Shown here one piece after another: positions 17,188-25,773 of a stretch of DNA of 53,067 nucleotides; position 1 is the stretch's first letter; every line of letters starts with the position of its first letter. Both the position numbers and the translations under genes were made by a program. The notes beneath the pieces are model-generated. The model did not search any database and had not been told where the DNA came from. It saw only the letters and a list, made by a program, of their open reading frames with translations. This DNA comes from CAIRDP01 sp037134895. Lineage in GTDB: Bacteria > Bacteroidota > Bacteroidia > Bacteroidales > FEN-979. The DNA lies in assembly GCA_037134895.1 (NCBI GenBank), contig JBAXLI010000024.1, forward strand, positions 1-53,067. The letters are read 5' to 3'.

Positions 17188-18519
17188 TCAAATGCTTTGG
17201 ATATTTACCGGCGCAAAAGAGAGAGCTTGGTAATACCACCGAAAAATAAAAAATATAATTTCTTCTCGTTTTAATCTCATCCATTTCCTCATATTGTATG
17301 CTGCTGCAGCCAGTAAAGTGTTGATTTGGTCTCCAGCTGTGCCTTTCAGATAATTCCTCAGTAATCTGTGATCATGTTTCAAGTGAGAGATAAGTCCTTC
17401 TATGCCGGCTCTGGACCGACATCGTGCTTCCCTCTGTTTTTTCATGTAGTAGCTTTCCTTCCTGGTGGCATTTGGCATTACAACTTCTGTCATTCCAATT
17501 TTCTGTCTTCCTCTGTATCCGCGATCTACAATGGCTTTCCGTATCTTTCCTTGGGTAAAACCCTTAACCTGTTCCAACTGTGGGGCCAATGTATGGCCGT
17601 CAAACATATTTCCCTCGATGGCCATTGCGCCGACGATGATTCCGGTTTTACGTGTATAAGCAAATGAACTCTTGTTACCGAACTCATACGGCTTATGTTC
17701 TTTTCCTTTTGCGATGCAGAGAACTTCCGGCTCATGAATGCTGTATACTTTGTTAGTGTCGTCACGCTGCTGAGTTAGAACCCGGTACAGAACGTTAAAC
17801 TTTTCAAAGTCCTTCGTCGGCATAGGATTCAATTGTGTAACCAGGTCACTGTAAATCTTTATTGCAATCCTGTGCAACTTCTTCTGTGTACGCATAAGGC
17901 GTTTGAAGTTCTTGGGTTTTCTTGCAAATCGCAGTTGGTATCTTAGCTTCTTGATCTCCCGGGTATATGTGCGTTTCAGCTTTACTCCTTTCGCATTAGC
18001 AATTCGTTTGCAATGCTCGATGGCCTTTTCGTACAGCCTGCGATCAGTAGGGAAGGTGATGTTCTTTTCCTGAACAGTGGTATCAACTCGCACTTCCTTA
18101 ACTTCCTTCCGGATCATGTCTTCACCAAAGAGATCAATGCTCTGTTTGAAGATCTTCTCCATTCCTTCCTTACCAATACGGTGACGAAAATGGACAAAAT
18201 CACTGGGATCAAACGGGAGCCGGTATTGAAAATACACTTCACCGCAAAAGTGCTGCCAGTAAGGGTTCTCAAGATACCGTTCAACAACTGTTTCGTCACC
18301 CATGTTGTACATTTGCTTCAGAAGCAGAAGCCCTACAATCGTTCTGATCGGAATCGAAGGCCTGCCAACGGTCCCATAAAGAGGGGCAAACTCTTTTTCC
18401 AGACTATCCCAATCAATTTTCTTAGCCAGTAAGCAAAGCTCTTGTTCAGGATTTATAAAAGAAGTAAGGACGGTCTTGAACATTTCTAACTGAGGCTGTG
18501 GGGGTATTTTCTTTAACAT
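17188..18519 (-). CDS. IS5/IS1182-superfamily DDE transposase
   Basis: A 443-residue transposase from the ATG at 18519; a TTG seven codons earlier is possible. The N-terminal part has the DUF772-like helix region (GTVGRPSIPIRTIVGLLLLK ... FRHRIGKEGMEKIF). The DDE catalytic core shows the first Asp in VRVDTTVQEKNI, the second in AIVDRGYRGRQK, and the Glu in RAGIEGLISHLKHDHRL. Length and motif spacing fit IS5/IS1182-type elements that use a single open frame. It catalyses cut-and-paste or copying of the element by strand transfer at its inverted repeats. It appears full length with no frameshift, and lies 33 bp inside the left inverted repeat. Confidence 0.92.
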   Translation of the reverse strand: MLKKIPPQPQLEMFKTVLTSFINPEQELCLLAKKIDWDSLEKEFAPLYGTVGRPSIPIRTIVGLLLLKQMYNMGDETVVERYLENPYWQHFCGEVYFQYRLPFDPSDFVHFRHRIGKEGMEKIFKQSIDLFGEDMIRKEVKEVRVDTTVQEKNITFPTDRRLYEKAIEHCKRIANAKGVKLKRTYTREIKKLRYQLRFARKPKNFKRLMRTQKKLHRIAIKIYSDLVTQLNPMPTKDFEKFNVLYRVLTQQRDDTNKVYSIHEPEVLCIAKGKEHKPYEFGNKSSFAYTRKTGIIVGAMAIEGNMFDGHTLAPQLEQVKGFTQGKIRKAIVDRGYRGRQKIGMTEVVMPNATRKESYYMKKQREARCRSRAGIEGLISHLKHDHRLLRNYLKGTAGDQINTLLAAAAYNMRKWMRLKREEIIFFIFRWYYQALSFAPVNIQSI

Positions 18520-18604
18520 GATTTGCAGGGTTTTGATCAAATTTAGTCAAAAACCCGACACGATTCACGATTTCAAAGAACATAAGTTATTAACATTCAG
18601 AGTG

Positions 18605-18829
18605 TTAATAATTATTAAGGATCAACGAATTAAAATCATTTATAAATCTCACACATTCATTGTACGCGTCAAGAAATTTTGAATAATCAAAATGTGGCAT
18701 TGTCGAAATTGTTCTGTTTTCAAAAAAAGTTTCATTTTTCTGCTTAACTCCTGATATTTGTACGCACATTGGGAGGAATAACAGGATGATAAAAATACCA
18801 CTTAACAAGTATGCGCTAATCTTATTCAA
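18605..18829 (-). CDS. N-terminal fragment of AlgJ-like protein
   Basis: A 74-residue open frame made of the first 67 codons of the interrupted AlgJ-like gene plus a few codons read into the insertion sequence, where it stops (LILNNY then TAA). It contains one membrane segment (ISAYLLSGIFIILLFLPMCV, residues 4-23) and the ENRTIS motif (residues 37-42) typical of the start of AlgJ/AlgX-like proteins. The ATG lies 11 bp from the stop of the upstream MBOAT gene, so it was translated as part of that operon. The fragment alone lacks every catalytic residue and is presumably non-functional. Confidence 0.8.
   Translation of the reverse strand: MNKISAYLLSGIFIILLFLPMCVQISGVKQKNETFFENRTISTMPHFDYSKFLDAYNECVRFINDFNSLILNNY
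18610..18626 (-). repeat. Right terminal inverted repeat of the IS
   Basis: On the minus strand it reads GTTGATCCTTAATAATT and matches the left end at 16 of 17 positions. It supplies the stop codon that ends the N-terminal AlgJ-like fragment. Confidence 0.85.
18627..18632. repeat. Target site duplication GAATTA (right copy)
   Basis: Identical to 17149-17154, immediately outside the right inverted repeat. Confidence 0.88.
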
Positions 18830-18840
18830 GGTTTTCCGTG

Positions 18841-20316
18841 TTAAAATTTAAAATAGATAAAAACATTAAATGTTCCAGCAGTTATATATGAAAGAGAGAC
18901 AATAAAAATTCCAATTAACAGTAAAGAAGCAAATGTGCTCACGGCTATTTTAAAATAAGGACTTTTTTCTCTGAGAATATCAGCTTTTTCTTGTATGAAA
19001 TTCCAAATTGGTGTACAGAATAAAATACCTAAAAGGGTTATAAAAACCGATTCAGCATTTATTGTAAAAAAGTGAATATAACTGTTTAATGACCTGTCCC
19101 CAGCTGTAAAGGAAAACAGTTTATTCATAAAACTTACTGATTCATGCAGGGAGTTTGTTCTGAAGATTACCCATCCAAGCATTATCACAAATAGTGTATA
19201 AATGTGCTGGAGTGGAATCCATATTTTTTTTAATTTTTTACCTAAACCAAAATGTTCAAGAAGAATAAAAATACCATACCAAAGTCCCCATGCAATAAAA
19301 TTCCATGAGGCTCCATGCCAAATTCCGCATATGAGAAATGTTATAAAAATAGCAATACTATATATAATATGGTCAGACCTGACATTCAGATATTTTTCTC
19401 GTTTTAATTTTCTCGAGAAAGAATAGGCGAAAGGCATAAATATATAATCCCTTAACCAAACCGACAGCGTTATATGCCATCGTTTCCAAAATTCCCGAAT
19501 ATTTTTGGAAACATATGGATAATTGAAATTTTCAGGAATATTAAATCCCAACATATTCCCTAAACCGATGGCCATATCAGAATAAGCAGAAAAGTCATAA
19601 TATATCTGTAAGGTATAGGATGAAATTCCAATCCATGCATTGATAGATGAAATGTCTGAAATTTGGGCATCGAATATTTTGTCAGCAATCGAAGCAAAGG
19701 TGTTTGCTAATAGCATTTTTTTCCCAAGCCCTATTATGAACCTTTCTATTCCTGCTATAAAAAGTGAAATATTTTGCGACCGTATTATTTGATTTTGAAT
19801 TTCCGAGTATCGAACAATTGGTCCTGCAAGAAGAAGTGGGAACATTGTTAGAAAAGTTGCAAACTCAATGAAATTAGTGCTTGCTTTTGATTTCCCTTTA
19901 TAAACATCAATTAAATAACTAATTGCCCTGAAAGTGTAAAAACTAATGCCGATTGGAAGGATAAGTCCAGGTATTATTTTAAAGTATGCAAAGTTAATTG
20001 ATAAAGAATTGCAGATTTCATGAATAATAGTAGCCCCGAAATTATAATATTTGAAAAGTCCAAGAATAAGTATATTTGCTAATAGTCCCAGATATAATCC
20101 TGTTTTTTTATACCCTTTTGAAATTCCTATCCCACTCCAATAGTTGACTATTGTTGATAAAAGGAGGACTAAAACAAGAATTTTTTCTCCCCAGGTATAA
20201 AACAATAAACTAAAAAGAACGAGAAAAGCATTTCTTCCCTTTTGTGGTAAAAGATAATAAATTCCAAGAAATACAGGAAGAAAAAGTGTTATAAAGATTA
20301 TACTATTAAATTGCAT
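18841..20316 (-). CDS. AlgI-like MBOAT membrane O-acyltransferase
   Basis: A 491-residue polytopic inner-membrane protein of the MBOAT family. Recognisable blocks are FLPVFLGIYYLLP at the start, MFPLLLAGPIVRYSEIQNQI, DFSAYSDMAIGLGNMLGFNI, NIREFWKRWHITLSVWLRDY and the catalytic-His block FLICGIWHGASWNFIAWGLW. AlgI-type enzymes move an acyl (usually acetyl) group across the membrane to an AlgJ/AlgX-type SGNH partner that decorates an exopolysaccharide. The partner gene lies 11 bp downstream but is destroyed by an insertion sequence, so this protein may have no working acceptor unless another copy exists. It is about 40 bp downstream of a GT2 gene in the same operon. Confidence 0.93.
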   Translation of the reverse strand: MQFNSIIFITLFLPVFLGIYYLLPQKGRNAFLVLFSLLFYTWGEKILVLVLLLSTIVNYWSGIGISKGYKKTGLYLGLLANILILGLFKYYNFGATIIHEICNSLSINFAYFKIIPGLILPIGISFYTFRAISYLIDVYKGKSKASTNFIEFATFLTMFPLLLAGPIVRYSEIQNQIIRSQNISLFIAGIERFIIGLGKKMLLANTFASIADKIFDAQISDISSINAWIGISSYTLQIYYDFSAYSDMAIGLGNMLGFNIPENFNYPYVSKNIREFWKRWHITLSVWLRDYIFMPFAYSFSRKLKREKYLNVRSDHIIYSIAIFITFLICGIWHGASWNFIAWGLWYGIFILLEHFGLGKKLKKIWIPLQHIYTLFVIMLGWVIFRTNSLHESVSFMNKLFSFTAGDRSLNSYIHFFTINAESVFITLLGILFCTPIWNFIQEKADILREKSPYFKIAVSTFASLLLIGIFIVSLSYITAGTFNVFIYFKF

Positions 20317-20356
20317 TTGAAATTTCTTTTTGTAATTCTTACCGAAAATTATTTCT

Positions 20357-21043
20357 TTAATCTTTTCGAGTTAACTCAAACCACAAATACTTTGCGAGTT
20401 TAATTCCAGTAGGAATGGGCTTAAAGTGAGATCTTCCATAAGCTCTTACTTTTTCCTCAATAGGAAACTCAATTCTTTTAATCTTCATTTTATATGATCG
20501 AATAACCATTTCAACATCCATAGATAAGCCATAATCCAGTGGCTTTATTGAAAGAAAAGCCTTTTTTGACATTCCCCGGAGGCCATGAAGAACATCCCAA
20601 ATATAAATTCCCTCTTTCTTCCAAAGAATACCAGCAATAATACCCAAAACAATTACAAACCATTTTCTAGGTTTAAGAAGGAATCCATCTTCTTCATTTT
20701 TTGCACCTTTAATAATTCTGCTTGCAATAACTAATTCAAATCCATTTTCAAAATATTTCTTAAAATGAAGAAGACAATGAGGATTGACACTGCCTTTAGG
20801 ATGGAAAAAAATTAACACATCTGTTGTTGCAATATCAAATGCATAAATATATGCAAAGTTATACCCCTTTCTTGGTTGTATTCTAACATCAATATTATTT
20901 GATTTTAGATATTCAAGAGTGCCATCTGTACTACCACCATCAACAGCAAATACCTGGTCAAAATGATTTAATTGGAGTTGAGGGATATCTATCTTACAAC
21001 CTTCCAATTCATTGTACACGAGTAGGCATAAACCAATTGTCAT
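20357..21043 (-). CDS. GT2 family glycosyltransferase (short)
   Basis: A 228-residue GT-A glycosyltransferase. IGLCLLVYNELEGCKIDIPQ opens the fold, FAVDGGSTDGTLEYL (near 32-46) is the nucleotide-binding region, and DVLIFFHPKGSVNPHCL sits where the DXD motif normally lies; here the pattern is HPKG rather than a clear DXD, as in some GT2 subgroups of the DPM1 type. A hydrophobic stretch near 129-140 (WFVIVLGIIAGILW) could touch the membrane. The C-terminal KVRAYGRSHFKPIPTGIKLA is like a DPM1-type C-terminal motif. It starts 1 bp after the stop of the FAD-dependent gene. Donor and acceptor are unknown. Confidence 0.8.
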   Translation of the reverse strand: MTIGLCLLVYNELEGCKIDIPQLQLNHFDQVFAVDGGSTDGTLEYLKSNNIDVRIQPRKGYNFAYIYAFDIATTDVLIFFHPKGSVNPHCLLHFKKYFENGFELVIASRIIKGAKNEEDGFLLKPRKWFVIVLGIIAGILWKKEGIYIWDVLHGLRGMSKKAFLSIKPLDYGLSMDVEMVIRSYKMKIKRIEFPIEEKVRAYGRSHFKPIPTGIKLAKYLWFELTRKD

Positions 21044-21044
21044 A

Positions 21045-22241
21045 TTATTTATTTATCAGTGTTTCAGCAAGAGAAATTCCTTTTTCCACAGCAATATCTG
21101 AGTTCATATGCTCCCAGGTTCCCCATCTTCCCAGTCCATAAATATCATACTTCTCAGCAAACGAAAGAACAATTTTAATTGATTCGCGTTTTTTTTGTGT
21201 ATTAAGGGGATAAGCATACTCATTGACATTAACGGAATTTTCTATAGAATTCACCCTCTTTGTATTAGTCTCAGTCCAATAACCATTGGACCCACAAACA
21301 AATTCTTTGCGATTTAGAATACGATGGTATGAAATGTTTTCATTTGGCACATAAATCCATTGAGAAGTCTCATCAAGTGATTTTGAAAAGTAATCGATTT
21401 GAATTGAACTGTGTTTCAAATTACTTATGGCTGCACTTATTTTAAGGGGTAGATTTATTAATTGAAATGAATCCCATGGAATAGTATTTATTATTATTTC
21501 TCCTTGGTATTGATTGTTGATCATATGTTTGGAAACATCAAGCGATTCTACCTTTGTATTTAACAATAATTTATTGCTAAGGGAAACGCCAATTCGACTC
21601 CATACTTCACCATAACCATATTGCTTTGGATAGAAAAATTTTTCATGAGCTGGGATATTGCCATATTTTGATTTATTTAAACAGCTCATGAGAGTCTCTT
21701 TGAAAGAAACATCAGGCAGTTTGTACATCCAATATGTTCCCAGTTCATTAAGGTCCATTGACCATATTTTTTTATTATATGGGATCATATACTCTTCGGC
21801 AATTTTATTTCCTAATTTCCATATAATCCAATCATGAAATGATTTTGGTGATTTCTTTTTTAAATTCGCGCCACAATATGCAATAGATTCAAGATATTCA
21901 ATTTGTTGATAAATGGGAAGTTGCCATATACTTGATTCAATTGGATAATCAATTTGATAATCTCCTAATAAAATGGTTGATTTCCTGTTATGGATACACC
22001 AGTCTTCCCTTGGTAAAAATTTAAAAAGGAAATCTGTCGCAACCTTGTTTTTAACATCTAAAAAATGACCTCCACCAATATCGAGAGGTGATCCATCGAT
22101 AATTTTACTCCTGCATAAACCGCCAGGAACTTCTTCTTGCTCAATGACCAGAAATGAATTTTCTCCATGTTCAAGAAGAGTGGAGGCAAAACTTAAGCCA
22201 GAAGGTCCGGCACCTAAAATAATATATTTAAACTTCTGCAT
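21045..22241 (-). CDS. FAD-dependent amine-oxidase/UDP-galactopyranose-mutase-like protein
   Basis: A 398-residue flavoprotein. The N-terminus has the Rossmann dinucleotide motif IILGAGPSGLSFASTLLEHG, then VIEQEEVPGGLCRS and DIGGGHFLD, the pattern of the amine oxidase/protoporphyrinogen oxidase/UDP-galactopyranose mutase group. A C-terminal YGLGRWGTWEHMNSDIAV resembles the closing FAD-contact segment, where related proteins have GR.G.W.Y. Within polysaccharide clusters such proteins are often nucleotide-sugar mutases or poorly defined oxidoreductases; the sequence does not decide between these. It is tightly packed, with 1 bp to the GT2 downstream and 4 bp from the large membrane protein upstream. 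Confidence 0.8.
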   Translation of the reverse strand: MQKFKYIILGAGPSGLSFASTLLEHGENSFLVIEQEEVPGGLCRSKIIDGSPLDIGGGHFLDVKNKVATDFLFKFLPREDWCIHNRKSTILLGDYQIDYPIESSIWQLPIYQQIEYLESIAYCGANLKKKSPKSFHDWIIWKLGNKIAEEYMIPYNKKIWSMDLNELGTYWMYKLPDVSFKETLMSCLNKSKYGNIPAHEKFFYPKQYGYGEVWSRIGVSLSNKLLLNTKVESLDVSKHMINNQYQGEIIINTIPWDSFQLINLPLKISAAISNLKHSSIQIDYFSKSLDETSQWIYVPNENISYHRILNRKEFVCGSNGYWTETNTKRVNSIENSVNVNEYAYPLNTQKKRESIKIVLSFAEKYDIYGLGRWGTWEHMNSDIAVEKGISLAETLINK

Positions 22242-22245
22242 TAAA

Positions 22246-25200
22246 TTAGTCTCCTTTCCTTAAAAAAACACTTTTCAGGTAAATCCTGGTTGTTGATTTC
22301 ACAGTAAGGTTAGAAATAGGTTCACTGTTCCAAGACCATTGGGAACTTATTCTTATTAAATAATCTTCAAATTTTCCTGAAGGTTTGAGATCAAAGGAAA
22401 TTGTATTTTTTATTTTCTCTCCATATGTTAAGATTACTTTACCGTTAGAATTACTAGCTACGCGAAAATGTAAATAATTTCCGGAACTTTTATCGACATC
22501 AGGATTAAAGTCAACCTTAAAAATCACTCCGGGATTTAGATACATTTTATGTAATTTAATCTCCTGTAAAACTAACGTTGTTAATGAAGCTTTTTGATCA
22601 TCATATGTACCCCATATATAAGGGAGTAATTTTAAATCAAAATTTTGTGGAGCCCGATTATTGATTGGAATTTTATCCGACTCATAGAATTCTATATCCT
22701 GAAATGAAAATACAGAATTACTAGGAGGGTCAAATCTTAGATTTTGGAAAGTAACAACATTTGGAGGTTTTATTATTTGGAGTGAGGCCTCTGTTAATTC
22801 ATTTGTTGCATTCAGCCATAATCGGCAACTATACCGTTCATTAAAATTTTCATGCCCGTCAAATGAATAGAAAAATTGCATTGATCCACCGGTAGTTGAC
22901 GTATACTTAAATCGAAGAGAATAGTTTTTCTCCTTATCAAGTACTATGCCATTATTAAAATTTAAAAAGTCGAACAAATAAGGATCTGTAATTCCTGAAA
23001 TTAGAGATATTTTCCCTGAGTCTTCAGAGACGGATTTTAAATCAAAATATTTGTAGTTGGATGATGCTAAGGTGTGGAATAAAATTGGCTGTTGCAATGA
23101 GGAGGCCTCTATATCTTTTTGTTTCCAAATTTCAAAGTTTTTAATCATTACATAAGGTTTGTAATTCCTGTAAATAAACTCTGCAATCCGGTAACTGCGA
23201 ATTTCTTGAGGAACATCATCAACATTATCCCACCAGGTGTTTTGTTTAAAAATGACAAATGGTAAACTTCCCCTTTTAAGACAAGAATCTAACTTTGATA
23301 CATGAAATTTTTGCACTTTATCTGATGTATGATATAGATTCGGAATGAGGTATGAAGGAAACCTTTTATTAGTTAACACATAAAGCAATGGAGCATTTGA
23401 AAAGTCGAAAAAAGTTTGATTAACCTTCAAATTTGTGTTAAAAAATTTTGTTAATGCTTCAAACTGCGAACTATCACTTAAAATGATTCTGGACTTATTT
23501 TTATTTAAATCAGAAAAAGAGAAAAGAATGCCTTTCTTTATAAAATTTGTGTTTCCAATTGAGAAAAAAGTTGATGTCGGTAAGGATGAAAACACAAGAT
23601 AATATAGAATTATACATGTAAGAAATAGTAATTGGGTTAAATATTTTGAAACGTAACGAAAATAGAAGCCAGATGTTCCAATAATGAATAATATAAATAA
23701 TGATGAATATCCTTCAATTACAGAATGTCTTTGAACAGTCCTTATTGAAATAATTAATGAAAATACTGATAAAAAGGCAAGAATGACATGCCCTGGTGAA
23801 AATTGAAATCTTCGATAAACAGAATTATAAAGAAAATAACCAATATATGATAATAGTATAAAAGGTATAAAAAGGTATTGCCAGAATACTAATGGAGTAA
23901 GAGATGAATAGATTTGGGGAGTTGATTGGGACTGTGCTTGAATTTTAAAATAGTAAGCCCATTCATTAAGTATATCTATTAAAGGATAACCCTTGTAAAG
24001 AATAACCATTATATAAATAAATATAAAGAAAGAAAATACATAAAAAAAGGAAACTGCATGGATGAAATACTTTTTAAATGTGAAATAATTTACCGGTAAT
24101 TCACGATTATATATTTTCCAGAAGAATAGAATGAAAAATGCTGATAATATGACTGCAACACCCATATCATATCGCCACAAAAACAAAACAAATACACATA
24201 ACCAAAAAACAATATAATGAGACCATGTTGATTTTTTTAGTGTAAATAAAAAAACAAGGGTAGGGAAAAGAATAATTTGATAATAGGAACTAAAAATCAA
24301 TTCAACAGGTGAAAAAAGCACTAGAAATAGTGCAAATAATGGTGAGAATATTTTTCGTGTAGCAAAATACAACAAGATGAGGCCTATCGTTGACTCCACC
24401 CATTTCCAAAGTAACATCTCTAGTCCTCTATATCCGTTGAACGCTGAATATAATGATTGATAAAGCATGTTAGACAAGCCATGTGTTGGAAAATAATCCA
24501 AAAAAGGAAGGGACCCATATTCAAAAAGCTGATGCGTTGGAAGAGTATGTTCTCCCAAGTGAAATAAATCAAAGGTTGAAAATGTAAGTATTGGCGTATA
24601 GTACTTGAGAAGGTACAGTCCGGCAATTATAAATGGGAAATACCAATTAATAATAATTGAGGAGGGTTTCCATAATCTCTTGGTTGATTTAGTGGAAATA
24701 ATAAAAACAAAAATACCAGTAATTAACAAAATAGTGATAACAAGAATCGATAATGTTCGTGATGGTATAAGGAACCAATTAGAAATGGTAAAATTGAATT
24801 CATTTGTGATTGGAAATGAAAATGGGATGAGAATTAATGGAATTCCTCCCAGTAATAGAGAATAGGTTAATTTATAAATATTTACAGATGATGTTTTAAA
24901 TAATAATGGGTAAAGTATTAGCACAAAGAATACACTTATGAAAAAAAACTCAAAAGGAATATGTACAGTTTGAATAGAAAAATAAAAGAAAATATTTAAA
25001 CAGGAATAAAGGACAAATGCAATGCATAAAATAAAGAGGGAAATAGAGTAATTATTATAAAAACGAAGTAGATTAAAATTAAATCTTAATGCAAAAACTT
25101 TAATGAATAAATAAGCATATATCAAAACAGAAATTAAAATAAATATTTTCGATATATAGATTGGAAGATAATCGTTTGTTATAATACCAAGCAGTATTGT

Positions 25201-25557
25201 TAATATTGAAAATGAAGATAGTATACTCAATACAGATTGTTCAATTTTCCGATAAAGAGGACGGATTAACTTATCAATAATTCGATTAAGAGAATTGAAC
25301 ACGAAAAGTAAAAGAAGAAAAAGTAATAATGAAACAATAATTGATAATACATACATATAGGTTCTGCCACCTGCATCAATGCCTGATAAAGAAACAATTC
25401 CAATAATCCTATTCTTGAAATTGGTTAAAGGGAAATCAGACAATAGCATAAAAAGTCTCATATACATGCCTATACTCAGAGATAAGCTTAAAAGAAGAGC
25501 CGATAAAGAACCATTTTGGTTAGTATCAGCTTGTAATAGATGCTTTATTTTGATCAT
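22246..25557 (-). CDS. Large membrane protein, putative GT-C, with C-terminal beta domains
   Basis: A 1103-residue protein that I cannot place in a named family. Residues about 20-660 contain many hydrophobic segments. After about nine of them a non-membrane stretch reads FDLFHLGEHTLPTHQLFEYG ... LPFLDYFPTHGLSN (about 330-365), like the first extracytoplasmic loop of GT-C glycosyltransferases with its acidic catalytic residue. From about 690 on the protein is soluble and beta-rich, with two lectin/jelly-roll-like stretches near 840-960 and 970-1100. It probably transfers or modifies a sugar on the periplasmic side, the tail binding the acceptor (inference). ATG at 25557, only 5 bp from an IS-end remnant. 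Confidence 0.65.
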   Translation of the reverse strand: MIKIKHLLQADTNQNGSLSALLLSLSLSIGMYMRLFMLLSDFPLTNFKNRIIGIVSLSGIDAGGRTYMYVLSIIVSLLLFLLLLFVFNSLNRIIDKLIRPLYRKIEQSVLSILSSFSILTILLGIITNDYLPIYISKIFILISVLIYAYLFIKVFALRFNFNLLRFYNNYSISLFILCIAFVLYSCLNIFFYFSIQTVHIPFEFFFISVFFVLILYPLLFKTSSVNIYKLTYSLLLGGIPLILIPFSFPITNEFNFTISNWFLIPSRTLSILVITILLITGIFVFIISTKSTKRLWKPSSIIINWYFPFIIAGLYLLKYYTPILTFSTFDLFHLGEHTLPTHQLFEYGSLPFLDYFPTHGLSNMLYQSLYSAFNGYRGLEMLLWKWVESTIGLILLYFATRKIFSPLFALFLVLFSPVELIFSSYYQIILFPTLVFLFTLKKSTWSHYIVFWLCVFVLFLWRYDMGVAVILSAFFILFFWKIYNRELPVNYFTFKKYFIHAVSFFYVFSFFIFIYIMVILYKGYPLIDILNEWAYYFKIQAQSQSTPQIYSSLTPLVFWQYLFIPFILLSYIGYFLYNSVYRRFQFSPGHVILAFLSVFSLIISIRTVQRHSVIEGYSSLFILFIIGTSGFYFRYVSKYLTQLLFLTCIILYYLVFSSLPTSTFFSIGNTNFIKKGILFSFSDLNKNKSRIILSDSSQFEALTKFFNTNLKVNQTFFDFSNAPLLYVLTNKRFPSYLIPNLYHTSDKVQKFHVSKLDSCLKRGSLPFVIFKQNTWWDNVDDVPQEIRSYRIAEFIYRNYKPYVMIKNFEIWKQKDIEASSLQQPILFHTLASSNYKYFDLKSVSEDSGKISLISGITDPYLFDFLNFNNGIVLDKEKNYSLRFKYTSTTGGSMQFFYSFDGHENFNERYSCRLWLNATNELTEASLQIIKPPNVVTFQNLRFDPPSNSVFSFQDIEFYESDKIPINNRAPQNFDLKLLPYIWGTYDDQKASLTTLVLQEIKLHKMYLNPGVIFKVDFNPDVDKSSGNYLHFRVASNSNGKVILTYGEKIKNTISFDLKPSGKFEDYLIRISSQWSWNSEPISNLTVKSTTRIYLKSVFLRKGD

Positions 25558-25561
25558 TTGT

Positions 25562-25592
25562 AATTAGTTGATCCGTATTAATTCACTTTTTT
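25562..25592 (+). repeat. Solo copy of the IS left end
   Basis: AATTAGTTGATCC followed by one mismatch and TATTAATTCACTTTTTT matches the left end of the insertion sequence plus its flank (17150-17180) at 30 of 31 positions. Weaker likeness continues for some 25 bp. No transposase and no right end lie nearby. It is probably a remnant of a related element, now directly upstream of the start codon of the 1103-residue gene, in the same orientation as the intact copy. Confidence 0.7.
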
Positions 25593-25773
25593 GATGCCAA
25601 TGCATTTCATACCGAGGAAAAATTTTCAAACGCAAAACCTTGTAAAGCGAAAGAATGCAATATAAAGTTATTTCCAAGGATTAAATGTGAAAAATATTTT
25701 ATATAGAGTCAATTTAAGTATATGAATCGTTACTTTTTGCTGTCAGTTGTAGCTAACAGGAAATCTGACATTT

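Larger units (their letters stand above)
17155..18626 (-). mobile_element. 1472-bp insertion sequence, IS5/IS1182-superfamily type
   Basis: A complete insertion sequence bounded by imperfect 17-bp terminal inverted repeats (16 of 17 match; left GTTGATCCTTATTAATT) and flanked by a 6-bp direct repeat GAATTA. It carries one transposase gene on the minus strand, the same orientation as the host operon. The open frame and ends look intact, so it may still be able to move. The insertion lies in the AlgJ-like gene, 68 codons after its start. A second, isolated copy of the left end (30 of 31 bases, including the flanking AATTA) occurs at 25562-25592. Confidence 0.92.
16245..18829 (-). pseudogene. AlgJ/AlgX-like acetylation gene split by an insertion sequence
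   Basis: This locus originally encoded one 368-residue protein. The minus-strand frame starts at the ATG at 18829, reads through the target duplication at 18632-18627, and is then broken by the element 17155-18626. Removing the element and one copy of the 6-bp duplication joins codons as ...DFNS|YYSDNFGLRN..., in frame through to the stop at 16245 (203 + 904 = 1107 nt, 369 codons). The rebuilt protein has an N-terminal membrane anchor, the FENR motif, a YYSDNFGLR segment, GKEDWYFLGDY, ADSHWNEYGAF and a Ser in FRDSFF, as in AlgX/AlgJ SGNH-type O-acetyltransferases. It follows an AlgI-like MBOAT gene, the usual partner. Confidence 0.9.

Noticed and set aside
17155..25592. Possible composite transposon between the IS and the second IS-like end
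   Set aside because: The second copy is only about 31 bp of a left end without transposase or right end, and both copies point the same way. This fits a remnant rather than a functional composite element.
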